A model generated the notes under the pieces. That model made no database searches and was not told where the DNA came from. It was given only the letters and a program-made list of their open reading frames with translations. 5,816 nucleotides of DNA from an uncultured Pseudomonadota bacterium (GTDB lineage Bacteria > Pseudomonadota > Gammaproteobacteria > Burkholderiales > SG8-39). The position numbers and the translations under genes are program-made. The stretch spans positions 1 to 5,816 of the forward strand of contig CAIVVS010000085.1 of the NCBI GenBank assembly GCA_903909415.1, in the 5' to 3' direction. Below are positions 1-5,436 of this stretch, in pieces; the first letter of the stretch is position 1; each line of letters begins with the position of its first letter.

Positions 1-13
1 GGTTGGAACCGGC

Positions 14-1600
14 TCAGTCCCCCAGGCCCACACCCTTCGCCTGCTCCGTCAGCCACGCTCGCACCGCGTTGCGATCCACCTTGCCCGCGCCATTCAACGG
101 CAGGTCCTTCTCCGGCACGATGGCGACAAAGCGCGGGTGCGCGTACTTCGGGCCGTTGTCCAGGCACCATTGCTTCAGCGTGTCGGCATCGGCGCTTGCG
201 CCGCGCTTGAGCACCACCATGGCCGCGGGTGCCCAGCCCTTGACCTTGTGCGGCACCGGCGCGACCACCGCGTTGGCGACCGCCTCGTGGCCGAACAGCC
301 GGTCCTCGACTTCCTTCGGGTAGATGTTCTCGCCGCCGCAGGAGAACATGTCGTCCACGCGGCTCTTGAAGTAGAAGAAGCCGTCGGCGTCGCGCCTCAG
401 CACGTCACCCGTCCTCAGCCAGCCGTCGACCAGCTTCTCGCGCGTCACCTCGGGTCGCTTGTGGTAGCCGAGGCAGTTGTAGGGCGAGCGTATCCAGATC
501 TCGCCTTCGGCCTCGCCGGTATCGGGCAGCACCGTGCCGTCGGCCGCGACCAGGCGGATTTCCCACTCGGGCGCGGCCACGCCGGGCGAGCCGCGCGGCG
601 TGCGCCTGCCGTCTATCGCCGGTCGCACCGGGCTGCCGCCCTCGGTCAGGCCGTAGGACTCGCCCACCTTCACGCCGGGGATGGCGCGCTCCACCGCGTC
701 CATCAGTTCCGGCGTCACGACCGCCGAGCCGATGGTCAGCGACTTGAGCGCCGACAGGTCCAGCGAATCCAGCACCGCGCGCTGCTGCAGGAACATGGTG
801 AACACCGCGGCCACGCCGCGCGAGTAGGTGCAGCGGTACTTGGCCAGCGCCTCGAGGTAGCCCTTGGGGTCGTAGCCCGGCATCAGCACGAAGGAGCCGC
901 CGGCGTAGAGCGTGGGCTTCACCGTGCCGCGCATCGCGTTCTTGTGGAACAGCGGCAGCGCGATCAGGCCGCGGTCGGTCGGCTTGGACGGCCAGTACTT
1001 CTGGTTGTAGGCCACGTACCAGAGCATGCCCGAGTGGGTCATGATCGCGCCCTTGGGCAGGCCGGTGGAGCCGGAGGTGTAGGGCTGGAAGGCCTGCGCG
1101 TCGGCGGGCAGCGCGGGCGGGTCACCGGCGCGTTCGCTCGCGTCGCGTGCGCTGGCGTAGTCCAGCCAGTCCAGCGGCAGTTCCCGGGGGTCAATGGCAA
1201 TCCGGTAGGGAATCGGTGCCGCGCCCGCCACCGCGATGGCGTCCCCGTTGACCGCCGGCTCGACGAACACCGCACGGCACTCGGCGTCCTCGAGGATGAA
1301 CTTCATGGTGTCGCGCGCCAGGCGGGTGTTGATTGGCACCGGGATCGCGCCCATGCGCATCACGCCGAAGAACACTTCCAGGAACTCCACCCGGTTGCCG
1401 ACGATCATGCCGACGCGCTCGCCCGGCTGCACGCCCAGGCGGTTCATCAGGCCGGCGACCCGGTCGGCGCGCTCGTCCAGCTCGCCATAGGTGATGTTGC
1501 GCTCGATGCCGCCATGCAGGTCGATCACCGCGACCTTGTCGGGGTGGCGCGCGACCGATGCGGAGAAGAAATAGCCCAGGTTGCTGCTGCGCGTGTCCAT
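14..1600 (-). CDS. Acyl/aryl-CoA ligase, AMP-binding (class I adenylate-forming) family
   Basis: This 528-residue protein is predicted to activate a carboxylic acid as an acyl-adenylate and then form a CoA thioester in the cytoplasm. All core motifs are present: the phosphate-binding loop YTSGSTGLPKG at 174-184, YGLTE at 316-320, the ATP-ribose aspartate in TGD at 397-399, the hinge region R414-V-D-D with GGENIYPKEVE at 422-432, and the C-terminal catalytic lysine K507 in PLNGAGKVDR. Length is normal for a complete two-domain enzyme. The ATG at 1598-1600 is chosen because GGAG lies 6 nt upstream (complement of 1607-1610). The frame stays open to 1753, but that extension reads through a palindromic repeat and gives the familiar spurious peptide VIPAKAGIQ. 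It is the third gene of the leftward set, 246 nt after the hydrolase, so it may be co-transcribed or have its own promoter. Family assignment is secure. The substrate (fatty, aromatic or cyclic acid) cannot be told. Confidence 0.93.
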   Translation of the reverse strand: MDTRSSNLGYFFSASVARHPDKVAVIDLHGGIERNITYGELDERADRVAGLMNRLGVQPGERVGMIVGNRVEFLEVFFGVMRMGAIPVPINTRLARDTMKFILEDAECRAVFVEPAVNGDAIAVAGAAPIPYRIAIDPRELPLDWLDYASARDASERAGDPPALPADAQAFQPYTSGSTGLPKGAIMTHSGMLWYVAYNQKYWPSKPTDRGLIALPLFHKNAMRGTVKPTLYAGGSFVLMPGYDPKGYLEALAKYRCTYSRGVAAVFTMFLQQRAVLDSLDLSALKSLTIGSAVVTPELMDAVERAIPGVKVGESYGLTEGGSPVRPAIDGRRTPRGSPGVAAPEWEIRLVAADGTVLPDTGEAEGEIWIRSPYNCLGYHKRPEVTREKLVDGWLRTGDVLRRDADGFFYFKSRVDDMFSCGGENIYPKEVEDRLFGHEAVANAVVAPVPHKVKGWAPAAMVVLKRGASADADTLKQWCLDNGPKYAHPRFVAIVPEKDLPLNGAGKVDRNAVRAWLTEQAKGVGLGD

Positions 1601-1606
1601 CCGTTG

Positions 1607-1610
1607 CTCC
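1607..1610 (-). promoter_or_regulatory. Ribosome binding site deciding the CoA ligase start
   Basis: The minus strand reads GGAG, then 6 nt, then ATG at 1600. This supports the inner start rather than the longer frame beginning at 1753. The GAAA hairpin at 1616-1635 ends only 5 nt upstream of this site in the mRNA, so it could influence ribosome access. Confidence 0.75.
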
Positions 1611-1615
1611 GATTC

Positions 1616-1635
1616 ACTCCCGTGAAAGCGGGAGT
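1616..1635 (+). repeat. GAAA-capped palindromic repeat, copy A
   Basis: Arms ACTCCCGT and GCGGGAGT enclose GAAA. Seven pairs are Watson-Crick and the innermost is a T-G pair. It is followed by TCCAGTGTCGTTGTCA, which resembles the tail of copy C. It belongs to the dispersed proteobacterial repeats with the core TTCCCGCGAAAGCGGGAA, which often appear in spurious translations as IPAKAGIQ or HSRESGNP. Here it sits directly upstream of the ligase ribosome binding site. Confidence 0.85.
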
Positions 1636-1697
1636 CCAGTGTCGTTGTCAGTACAGTCGATGCCGTCGTCAATGCGGTCGCAGGCCAAAGCCGCTGG

Positions 1698-1717
1698 ATT
1701 CCCGCTTTCGCGGGAAT
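1698..1717 (-). repeat. GAAA-capped palindromic repeat, copy B (inverted)
   Basis: Arms ATTCCCGC and GCGGGAAT form a perfect 8-bp stem around TTTC on the plus strand, which is GAAA on the minus strand. It is therefore oriented opposite to copies A and C. On the minus strand it is preceded by GTC and followed by CCAG, as in the common form of this repeat. Together with copy A it could form an inverted pair about 60 nt apart. Confidence 0.87.
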
Positions 1718-1765
1718 GACGGTGCGTTGGACTAACGCGATCCCGGCCATCAAGCACGTGCTGTC

Positions 1766-1785
1766 GTCCCCGCGAAAGCGGGGAC
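1766..1785 (+). repeat. GAAA-capped palindromic repeat, copy C
   Basis: Arms GTCCCCGC and GCGGGGAC form a perfect 8-bp stem around GAAA. The tail CCCAGTGTCCTTGGTCA continues the likeness to copy A. Relative to copy B the outer pairs differ by matched changes: A-T becomes G-C at pair 1 and T-A becomes C-G at pair 3. It lies 61 nt past the hydrolase stop codon in the direction of transcription. There is no T-tract, so a classic intrinsic terminator is not supported. Confidence 0.87.
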
Positions 1786-1846
1786 CCAGTGTCCTTGGTC
1801 AATGACGCTGTACCGCAGGCGGCGCGGACCTGGCGCAACCGCGAAG

Positions 1847-3070
1847 TCATTGCGGCCCCAGGTGCCTGGCGATCATCCACGCATACACCTTCGCCGCATC
1901 ATGGGTGCGCGACACCGAGGCCATGTCCAGGTCGGTGTGCGCGAAGGCCTGCTCGCCGGAGCCGAAGTTGGCGCACTCGATTCCGGCGTGGTTGAGGTAG
2001 CCCTGGTCGTGGGCCGACTGCCCGTAGAAGGACTCAGGCGCAGCGCCCAGCATCGCCTCGCAGCCCGCGCCCAGCAGGCGCACCACGCGCGAGTCCGGTG
2101 CCACCAGGCTGGGGTACATGTAGGGGCCCTTGCTGACTTCCACGCGCAGCGGCTTGCCGGACACCGGGTCGGCCCAGCCGTCCACCTGCATGGCGATGGC
2201 GCGGATTTCGGCGACCGCCGCGTCCGGGTCGTCGCCCGGCAGCAGCCGACGGTCCAGCACCAGCTCGCAGCGGTCCTGAACCGTATGCGTGGACTTGGGC
2301 CAGCTCTCGATGCGGTTGCAGGTCAGCGTGGCGGTACCCAGCTGCGGGTGGGTACGGTCCTGCGGCACGCCGGCCATCAGCCGGCGCAGCACTTCCATCG
2401 CGCCGGTGACCGCATTGGCGCCGTCCTTCGGCCGGCTGGAGTGGCAGGGCTGGCCGTGCACCGTCACCGTGACGTCCACGCGGCCGCGGTTGCCCAACTG
2501 CAGCTTCAGGCTGTTGCCGTAGACGAAGGCGAGTTCCGCCTTCACGCCCTCGGCCTCGACCACGTGCCGGACCGCGTCATGCTTGCCGGTCTCGCCGGAC
2601 ACGCAGCAGACGAAGGCGAGCCGCCCCTCGATCGGGATGCCGGCCGCGCGCACCGCCTCGATGGCATGCAGCATCGCCGCCATCGTGCCCTTCTGCTCGC
2701 TCGCGCCCTTGCCCAGCACCGCCTCGCCCGGCAGGCCGTGCGGCGTGGCGTCGATCAGCTTCGCGCCATAGGGGTCGGGCATGGTCGAGGGCGGCTGGTT
2801 CATCGCATGGGCGACCAGCATCAGCGAGCGGCCGGTCCGGCCGGCGCCGCATTCGGCGATGAGGTTGCCCATGGCGTCGATGCGCGCGGCGTCGAATCCC
2901 AGCGCCGGCATGCGCGGCATCAGCGCCACGCGCATGAACTCGCGCAGCTGGGGCTCGTCCTCCAGCAGCACGGTCTGCGGGCTGGGCACGCGCAGCAGTT
3001 CCTGGAACAGGGTGCGGGTGCGCGCCACCGTGAGGTGGGGCGCGAGCGTCGCGGCGAGGGTGTCGTCCAT
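1847..3070 (-). CDS. M20-like metallohydrolase (ArgE/DapE-type amidohydrolase) with divergent active site
   Basis: This 407-residue cytoplasmic protein has the M20 layout: a catalytic domain split by a lid/dimerisation domain at about 190-300. The lid begins with GNRG (193-196), then VTVHGQPCHSSRP with H210, and GANAV. Family members hydrolyse amide bonds of N-acyl amino acids or peptides using two zinc ions. Several usual active-site residues differ. The HxD motif reads H88-A-M90, the bridging aspartate of SDxKG is E125 in GASEQKG, the EE pair reads G159-E160, and the following EP motif reads GNS (185-187). H88, E160 and the C-terminal H378 (AHTD) are kept. It may be a special subfamily, or an enzyme with changed metal use or activity. 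The ATG at 3070 has no clear ribosome binding site. The gene begins 34 nt after the monooxygenase stop, so coupled translation is likely. The substrate is unknown. Confidence 0.85.
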   Translation of the reverse strand: MDDTLAATLAPHLTVARTRTLFQELLRVPSPQTVLLEDEPQLREFMRVALMPRMPALGFDAARIDAMGNLIAECGAGRTGRSLMLVAHAMNQPPSTMPDPYGAKLIDATPHGLPGEAVLGKGASEQKGTMAAMLHAIEAVRAAGIPIEGRLAFVCCVSGETGKHDAVRHVVEAEGVKAELAFVYGNSLKLQLGNRGRVDVTVTVHGQPCHSSRPKDGANAVTGAMEVLRRLMAGVPQDRTHPQLGTATLTCNRIESWPKSTHTVQDRCELVLDRRLLPGDDPDAAVAEIRAIAMQVDGWADPVSGKPLRVEVSKGPYMYPSLVAPDSRVVRLLGAGCEAMLGAAPESFYGQSAHDQGYLNHAGIECANFGSGEQAFAHTDLDMASVSRTHDAAKVYAWMIARHLGPQ

Positions 3071-3104
3071 GCGGGTCGGTTTCTGGCCAGCGCGCCGTGC
3101 CGAG

Positions 3105-4337
3105 TCAGGCCAGCGCGCCGCGCTGCGCCAGCGCCTCGCGCTGGAAGCCGGCCGCGCGCTTGTAGCTGTCCATGGTCGCCGCGATCTCCTCCGGGCTGAC
3201 GATGTCCTCGAGCTTGCCGAAGGGCTGGTCGCCGGAGCGCTCGTGCACCAGCCGCAGGATGGTGTCCGGCGGCGCGTTGCGGCTCGCGAGCACCGCGCCG
3301 TTGGCGGCCTTGAGTCGCGCGTCTTCGTAGGCCTTCAGGGCCGCGACGGGGTCGGCTTCCCTGGCCAGGCACCCGGCCAGCGCGCGCGCGTCCAGGATGC
3401 CCTGTCCGGCGCCGTTGCCGCCGCGCGGGTACATCGGGTGGGCCGCGTCGCCCACCAGCGTGATGCGCCCGAAGCTCCAGCGGTCCACCGGGTCGCGGTC
3501 GACCATCGGGAATTCCAGCACCAGCTCGGAGGCCCGCAGGAAGGCCGGCACGTCCAGCCAGTCGAAGCGGAAGCCCTCGAACTTCGGCATGAAGTCCTCG
3601 TACTTGCCGCCCAGGTTCCAGTCGGCCTGCACGTTGCGCGGCGAGCGGATCTCGGCGGTCCACTGGTGCAGTTGCAGGCCCTGTTCGTCGATGCGCGACT
3701 CGATCGGGTAGATCACCGCCTTGCCCACGTCCAGCCAGCCGATCTGCACCATGGAGGCGCCGGTGAGGAAGGGCTTCCAGCGCGTCACGCCGCGCCACAT
3801 GTTGATGCCGGCGTAGTTGTGCGGGCCCTGGTCCGGGTAGCACTGCTGGCGCACGACCGAATGGATGCCGTCGCAGGCGATCGCGACGCTGCGGCGCACC
3901 GGCTCGCGCCCGGCGAAATGCACCGTCACGCCGCCGGCGTCCTGCTCGACGCGCTCGCAGCGGTGGTTCAGCTGCACGGCGTCCGGCCCCAGCGCGGCCA
4001 GCACCGCCTCGTACTGCACCCGGTGCAGCTCGCCGCGGTGGATGGACAGCTGCGGCCACTCGTAGCCGGCGAAGCTGCCGCGCGCTTCCTTGTGGATGAA
4101 CTGGCCGAAGCGGTTGTAGAAGCACATCTCGCGCGTGGACACGGCATTGGCCGACAGCGCCTCCAGCAGGCCGATGTCCTTCAGTTCGCGCACCGCGTGC
4201 GGCAGCAGGTTGATGCCCACCCCGACCTTGCGGAACTCGCTGGCCGATTCGTACACCCGGCAGGCGATGCCGAGCTTCTTCAGGCTGAGGGCGAGGACGA
4301 GGCCGGTGATGCCGCCGCCGATGATGATGACTGGCAC
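3105..4337 (-). CDS. Class A FAD-dependent monooxygenase, PhzS-like
   Basis: This 410-residue flavoprotein is predicted to hydroxylate an aromatic or heterocyclic ring using NAD(P)H and O2. The N-terminal Rossmann motif is GGGITG (7-12), with the ribose-binding glutamate E30 after the second strand. The DG motif is D156-G157-I-H-S, and the GD motif G296-D297-A-A-H leads into MYPRGGNGAGQ. The stretches INMWRGV (178-184) and FPMVDRDP (276-283) strongly recall PhzS (phenazine monooxygenase), more than salicylate hydroxylase. No phenazine biosynthesis genes are nearby, so the name is a family guide only. The start is GTG at 4335-4337: AGGAG lies 7 nt upstream, and the product opens directly with the FAD-binding strand PVIIIGGG. 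The longer in-frame GTG at 4415 lacks a ribosome binding site and adds a low-complexity 26-residue leader. It is first in the leftward operon and diverges from the receptor gene. Confidence 0.93.
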   Translation of the reverse strand: MPVIIIGGGITGLVLALSLKKLGIACRVYESASEFRKVGVGINLLPHAVRELKDIGLLEALSANAVSTREMCFYNRFGQFIHKEARGSFAGYEWPQLSIHRGELHRVQYEAVLAALGPDAVQLNHRCERVEQDAGGVTVHFAGREPVRRSVAIACDGIHSVVRQQCYPDQGPHNYAGINMWRGVTRWKPFLTGASMVQIGWLDVGKAVIYPIESRIDEQGLQLHQWTAEIRSPRNVQADWNLGGKYEDFMPKFEGFRFDWLDVPAFLRASELVLEFPMVDRDPVDRWSFGRITLVGDAAHPMYPRGGNGAGQGILDARALAGCLAREADPVAALKAYEDARLKAANGAVLASRNAPPDTILRLVHERSGDQPFGKLEDIVSPEEIAATMDSYKRAAGFQREALAQRGALA

Positions 4338-4344
4338 GGTGCTG

Positions 4345-4349
4345 CTCCT
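4345..4349 (-). promoter_or_regulatory. Ribosome binding site deciding the GTG start of the monooxygenase
   Basis: The minus strand reads AGGAG, 7 nt, then GTG at 4337. This is a near-ideal site and fixes the start at the residue just before the FAD-binding strand. Confidence 0.85.
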
Positions 4350-4395
4350 GCTGCTGTGGAATGGCGCCGGCGAGCCTGCATCCGGGCCTGCGGCG

Positions 4396-4423
4396 ATGCT
4401 AGCATGGGCCGACACGCTGACAG
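4396..4423 (-). promoter_or_regulatory. Candidate promoter for the leftward operon
   Basis: On the minus strand CTGTCA (4423-4418, four of six matches to TTGACA) is followed after 16 nt by TAGCAT (4401-4396, four of six matches to TATAAT), preceded by an extended TG. Transcription would begin near 4389, about 50 nt before the GTG start. This is a motif match only. The matching plus-strand -10 at 4400-4405 has no good -35. Confidence 0.35.
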
Positions 4424-4426
4424 GCC

Positions 4427-4432
4427 GGGGAG
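4427..4432 (+). promoter_or_regulatory. Ribosome binding site of the receptor gene
   Basis: GGGGAG lies 7 nt before the ATG at 4440. It supports this start, which is also the one that yields a proper signal peptide. Confidence 0.8.
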
Positions 4433-4439
4433 CCGCCGC

Positions 4440-5414
4440 ATGGACAGGATTCGTTTGGCATTGGCAATGGTTTGCGCGCAGGCGACGATGCTCGCGGCGG
4501 GCACGGCGCAGGCGCAGTCCTGGCCGTCCAAGCCGGTGCGCCTGATCGTCGCGCAGGCCGCGGGATCCTCGCCCGACCTGGTGGCGCGCCTGGTGGCCGA
4601 GCCGATGTCGCGCGGCCTCGGGCAGCAGCTGGTGGTGGACAACCGCGGCGGCGGTGACGGGATGATAGGCATGCAGGCGGTGGTGCGCTCAGCGGCCGAC
4701 GGTCATACCATCGGCTTCGGCGCGGCCTCGACCATCGTCACCAACGCCTACACGGTAAAGACGCTGCCCTACAACCCTGAGCGCGACTTCGCCAGCATCG
4801 GCATCGTCGGCATGTCGCCCTTCATGCTGGCGGTGAACCTGGACGTCAAGGCGAGCACCCTCGCCGAACTGGTGGCGCTGGCGCGCGCCGAGCCGAAGAA
4901 GTTCGCCTTCGCCAGCCCGGGGCGGCGCCTGCTGCCGGGCATGGTCGGTGACATGCTCAACATCCGCAGCGGCGCGGACCTGCTGCACGTGCCCTACAAC
5001 GGCGCCGCCGGCGTGCAGGACACCATCGCCGGGCGCACGCAGATGACCATGCAGGGCATTCCTGCGGTCGCCAACCCGGCGCGCCGCGGCCAGTTGCGCG
5101 CGATCGCGGTCAGCAGCGCGCGCCGGCTGCCGGGGCTGGAGGACGTGCCCACCATGGCCGAGACCTATCCGGGCTTCGTCTACGTCGGCTGGTTCGCGCT
5201 GGTCGCGCCGTCGGGCACGCCCGCCGACGCGGTGCGCCGCCTGAACCGCGAACTCGACACGGCGCTGTCGCAGGCGGACATCGTGCAGAAGCTGCGCGCC
5301 ATGGGCATCTACCCGGACGGCGCCGGCACGCCGGAGCAGATGGACGAGTTCCTCCGGTCCGAGCGCGCGCGCTGGTCGCGCACCGTGAAGGACATCGGCA
5401 TCGAGCCGGAGTAG
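4440..5414 (+). CDS. Bug/TctC-family periplasmic solute receptor of tripartite tricarboxylate transport type
   Basis: This 324-residue protein is predicted to be exported and to bind a small, usually carboxylated, solute in the periplasm. The signal peptide has MDRIR, a hydrophobic core, and AQA at 23-25, with likely cleavage before Q26. The mature part opens with the family hallmark WPSKPVRLIV (28-37). The ligand aspartate of the first loop is D46 (AGSSPDLVARL). VDNRGGGDGMIG (66-77), LHVPYNGAAG (182-191), and the C-terminal APSGTPADAVRRLN stretch (256-269) are also typical. The second ligand loop is odd: where relatives have roughly SSGNGSPPH, this protein reads SPGRRLLPG (159-167). It therefore has two arginines and lacks the histidine. 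No TctA/TctB membrane genes are present, as is common for Bug genes in Burkholderiales. Divergence from the monooxygenase operon suggests it captures or senses that operon's substrate. Confidence 0.94.
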   Translation: MDRIRLALAMVCAQATMLAAGTAQAQSWPSKPVRLIVAQAAGSSPDLVARLVAEPMSRGLGQQLVVDNRGGGDGMIGMQAVVRSAADGHTIGFGAASTIVTNAYTVKTLPYNPERDFASIGIVGMSPFMLAVNLDVKASTLAELVALARAEPKKFAFASPGRRLLPGMVGDMLNIRSGADLLHVPYNGAAGVQDTIAGRTQMTMQGIPAVANPARRGQLRAIAVSSARRLPGLEDVPTMAETYPGFVYVGWFALVAPSGTPADAVRRLNRELDTALSQADIVQKLRAMGIYPDGAGTPEQMDEFLRSERARWSRTVKDIGIEPE

Positions 5415-5419
5415 CAGCG

Positions 5420-5435
5420 CGGGCAGAGCAGCCCG
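5420..5435. terminator. Small hairpin between convergent genes, possible bidirectional terminator
   Basis: CGGGC and GCCCG pair as a 5-bp GC stem around the 6-nt loop AGAGCA, inside the 22-nt gap between two converging stop codons. Placement fits a shared terminator, but there is no T-tract on either side and the stem is short. Confidence 0.3.
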
Positions 5436-5436
5436 G

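Larger units (their letters stand above)
1601..1846. other. Repeat-bearing spacer between hydrolase and CoA ligase genes
   Basis: This non-coding stretch separates the hydrolase stop from the ligase start. It is less GC-rich than the flanking genes. It holds three GAAA-capped palindromes, listed separately, in orientations +, -, +. The + orientation copies share a tail of roughly 15 nt after the hairpin (CCAGTGTC, then TTG and TCA), so the repeat unit is larger than the palindrome. A weak minus-strand promoter-like pair is present: TTGACG at 1672-1667 and GACAAC at 1649-1644, with 17 nt between them. It would start transcription just before the first hairpin, but the -10 match is poor. A perfect 10-bp palindrome AGCACGTGCT lies at 1753-1762. 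No convincing small ORF was seen. Confidence 0.8.
4338..4439. promoter_or_regulatory. Divergent control region between monooxygenase operon and receptor gene
   Basis: These 102 nt must hold the start signals for both transcription units, since the two genes point away from each other. Near the middle is a perfect 10-bp palindrome, ATGCTAGCAT (4396-4405), which gives TGCTAGCAT on both strands. That resembles an extended -10 element in each direction and could equally be an operator half-site pair. Two direct GCCTGC repeats lie at 4374-4379 and 4386-4391. No regulator gene is in the window. Confidence 0.7.

Noticed and set aside
137..1735. Long plus-strand open frame of 532 residues opposite the CoA ligase
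   Set aside because: It is rich in R, A, H, V and G with no recognisable domain, and lies antisense to a gene with all family motifs. It is a high-GC shadow frame.
1753..1762. Palindrome AGCACGTGCT in the repeat spacer as an operator
   Set aside because: A single 10-bp palindrome in GC-rich DNA is weak evidence. It lies far from the ligase start, and nothing around it suggests a promoter it would control.
1766..1785. Copy C hairpin as a rho-independent terminator after the hydrolase gene
   Set aside because: No T-tract follows on the minus strand, and the same palindrome recurs in both orientations as a repeat, so a dedicated terminator is not supported.
1802..3199. Long plus-strand open frame of 465 residues opposite the hydrolase
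   Set aside because: It shows the same biased composition and no motifs, and it spans the boundary between two real minus-strand genes. It is a shadow.
2920..4125. Minus-strand frame of 401 residues overlapping the monooxygenase
   Set aside because: It is extremely rich in R, A and G, and is an alternative frame of the FAD enzyme, whose motifs lie in another frame.
4338..4415. 26-residue N-terminal extension of the monooxygenase from GTG at 4415
   Set aside because: There is no ribosome binding site, the composition is low in complexity, and it would swallow the divergent promoter region. The GTG at 4337 has AGGAG at proper spacing.
2781..4439. Upstream part of the open frame leading into the receptor gene
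   Set aside because: The frame is open only because of high GC. The receptor has a good ribosome binding site and a signal peptide at 4440, and the upstream part is antisense to the monooxygenase.
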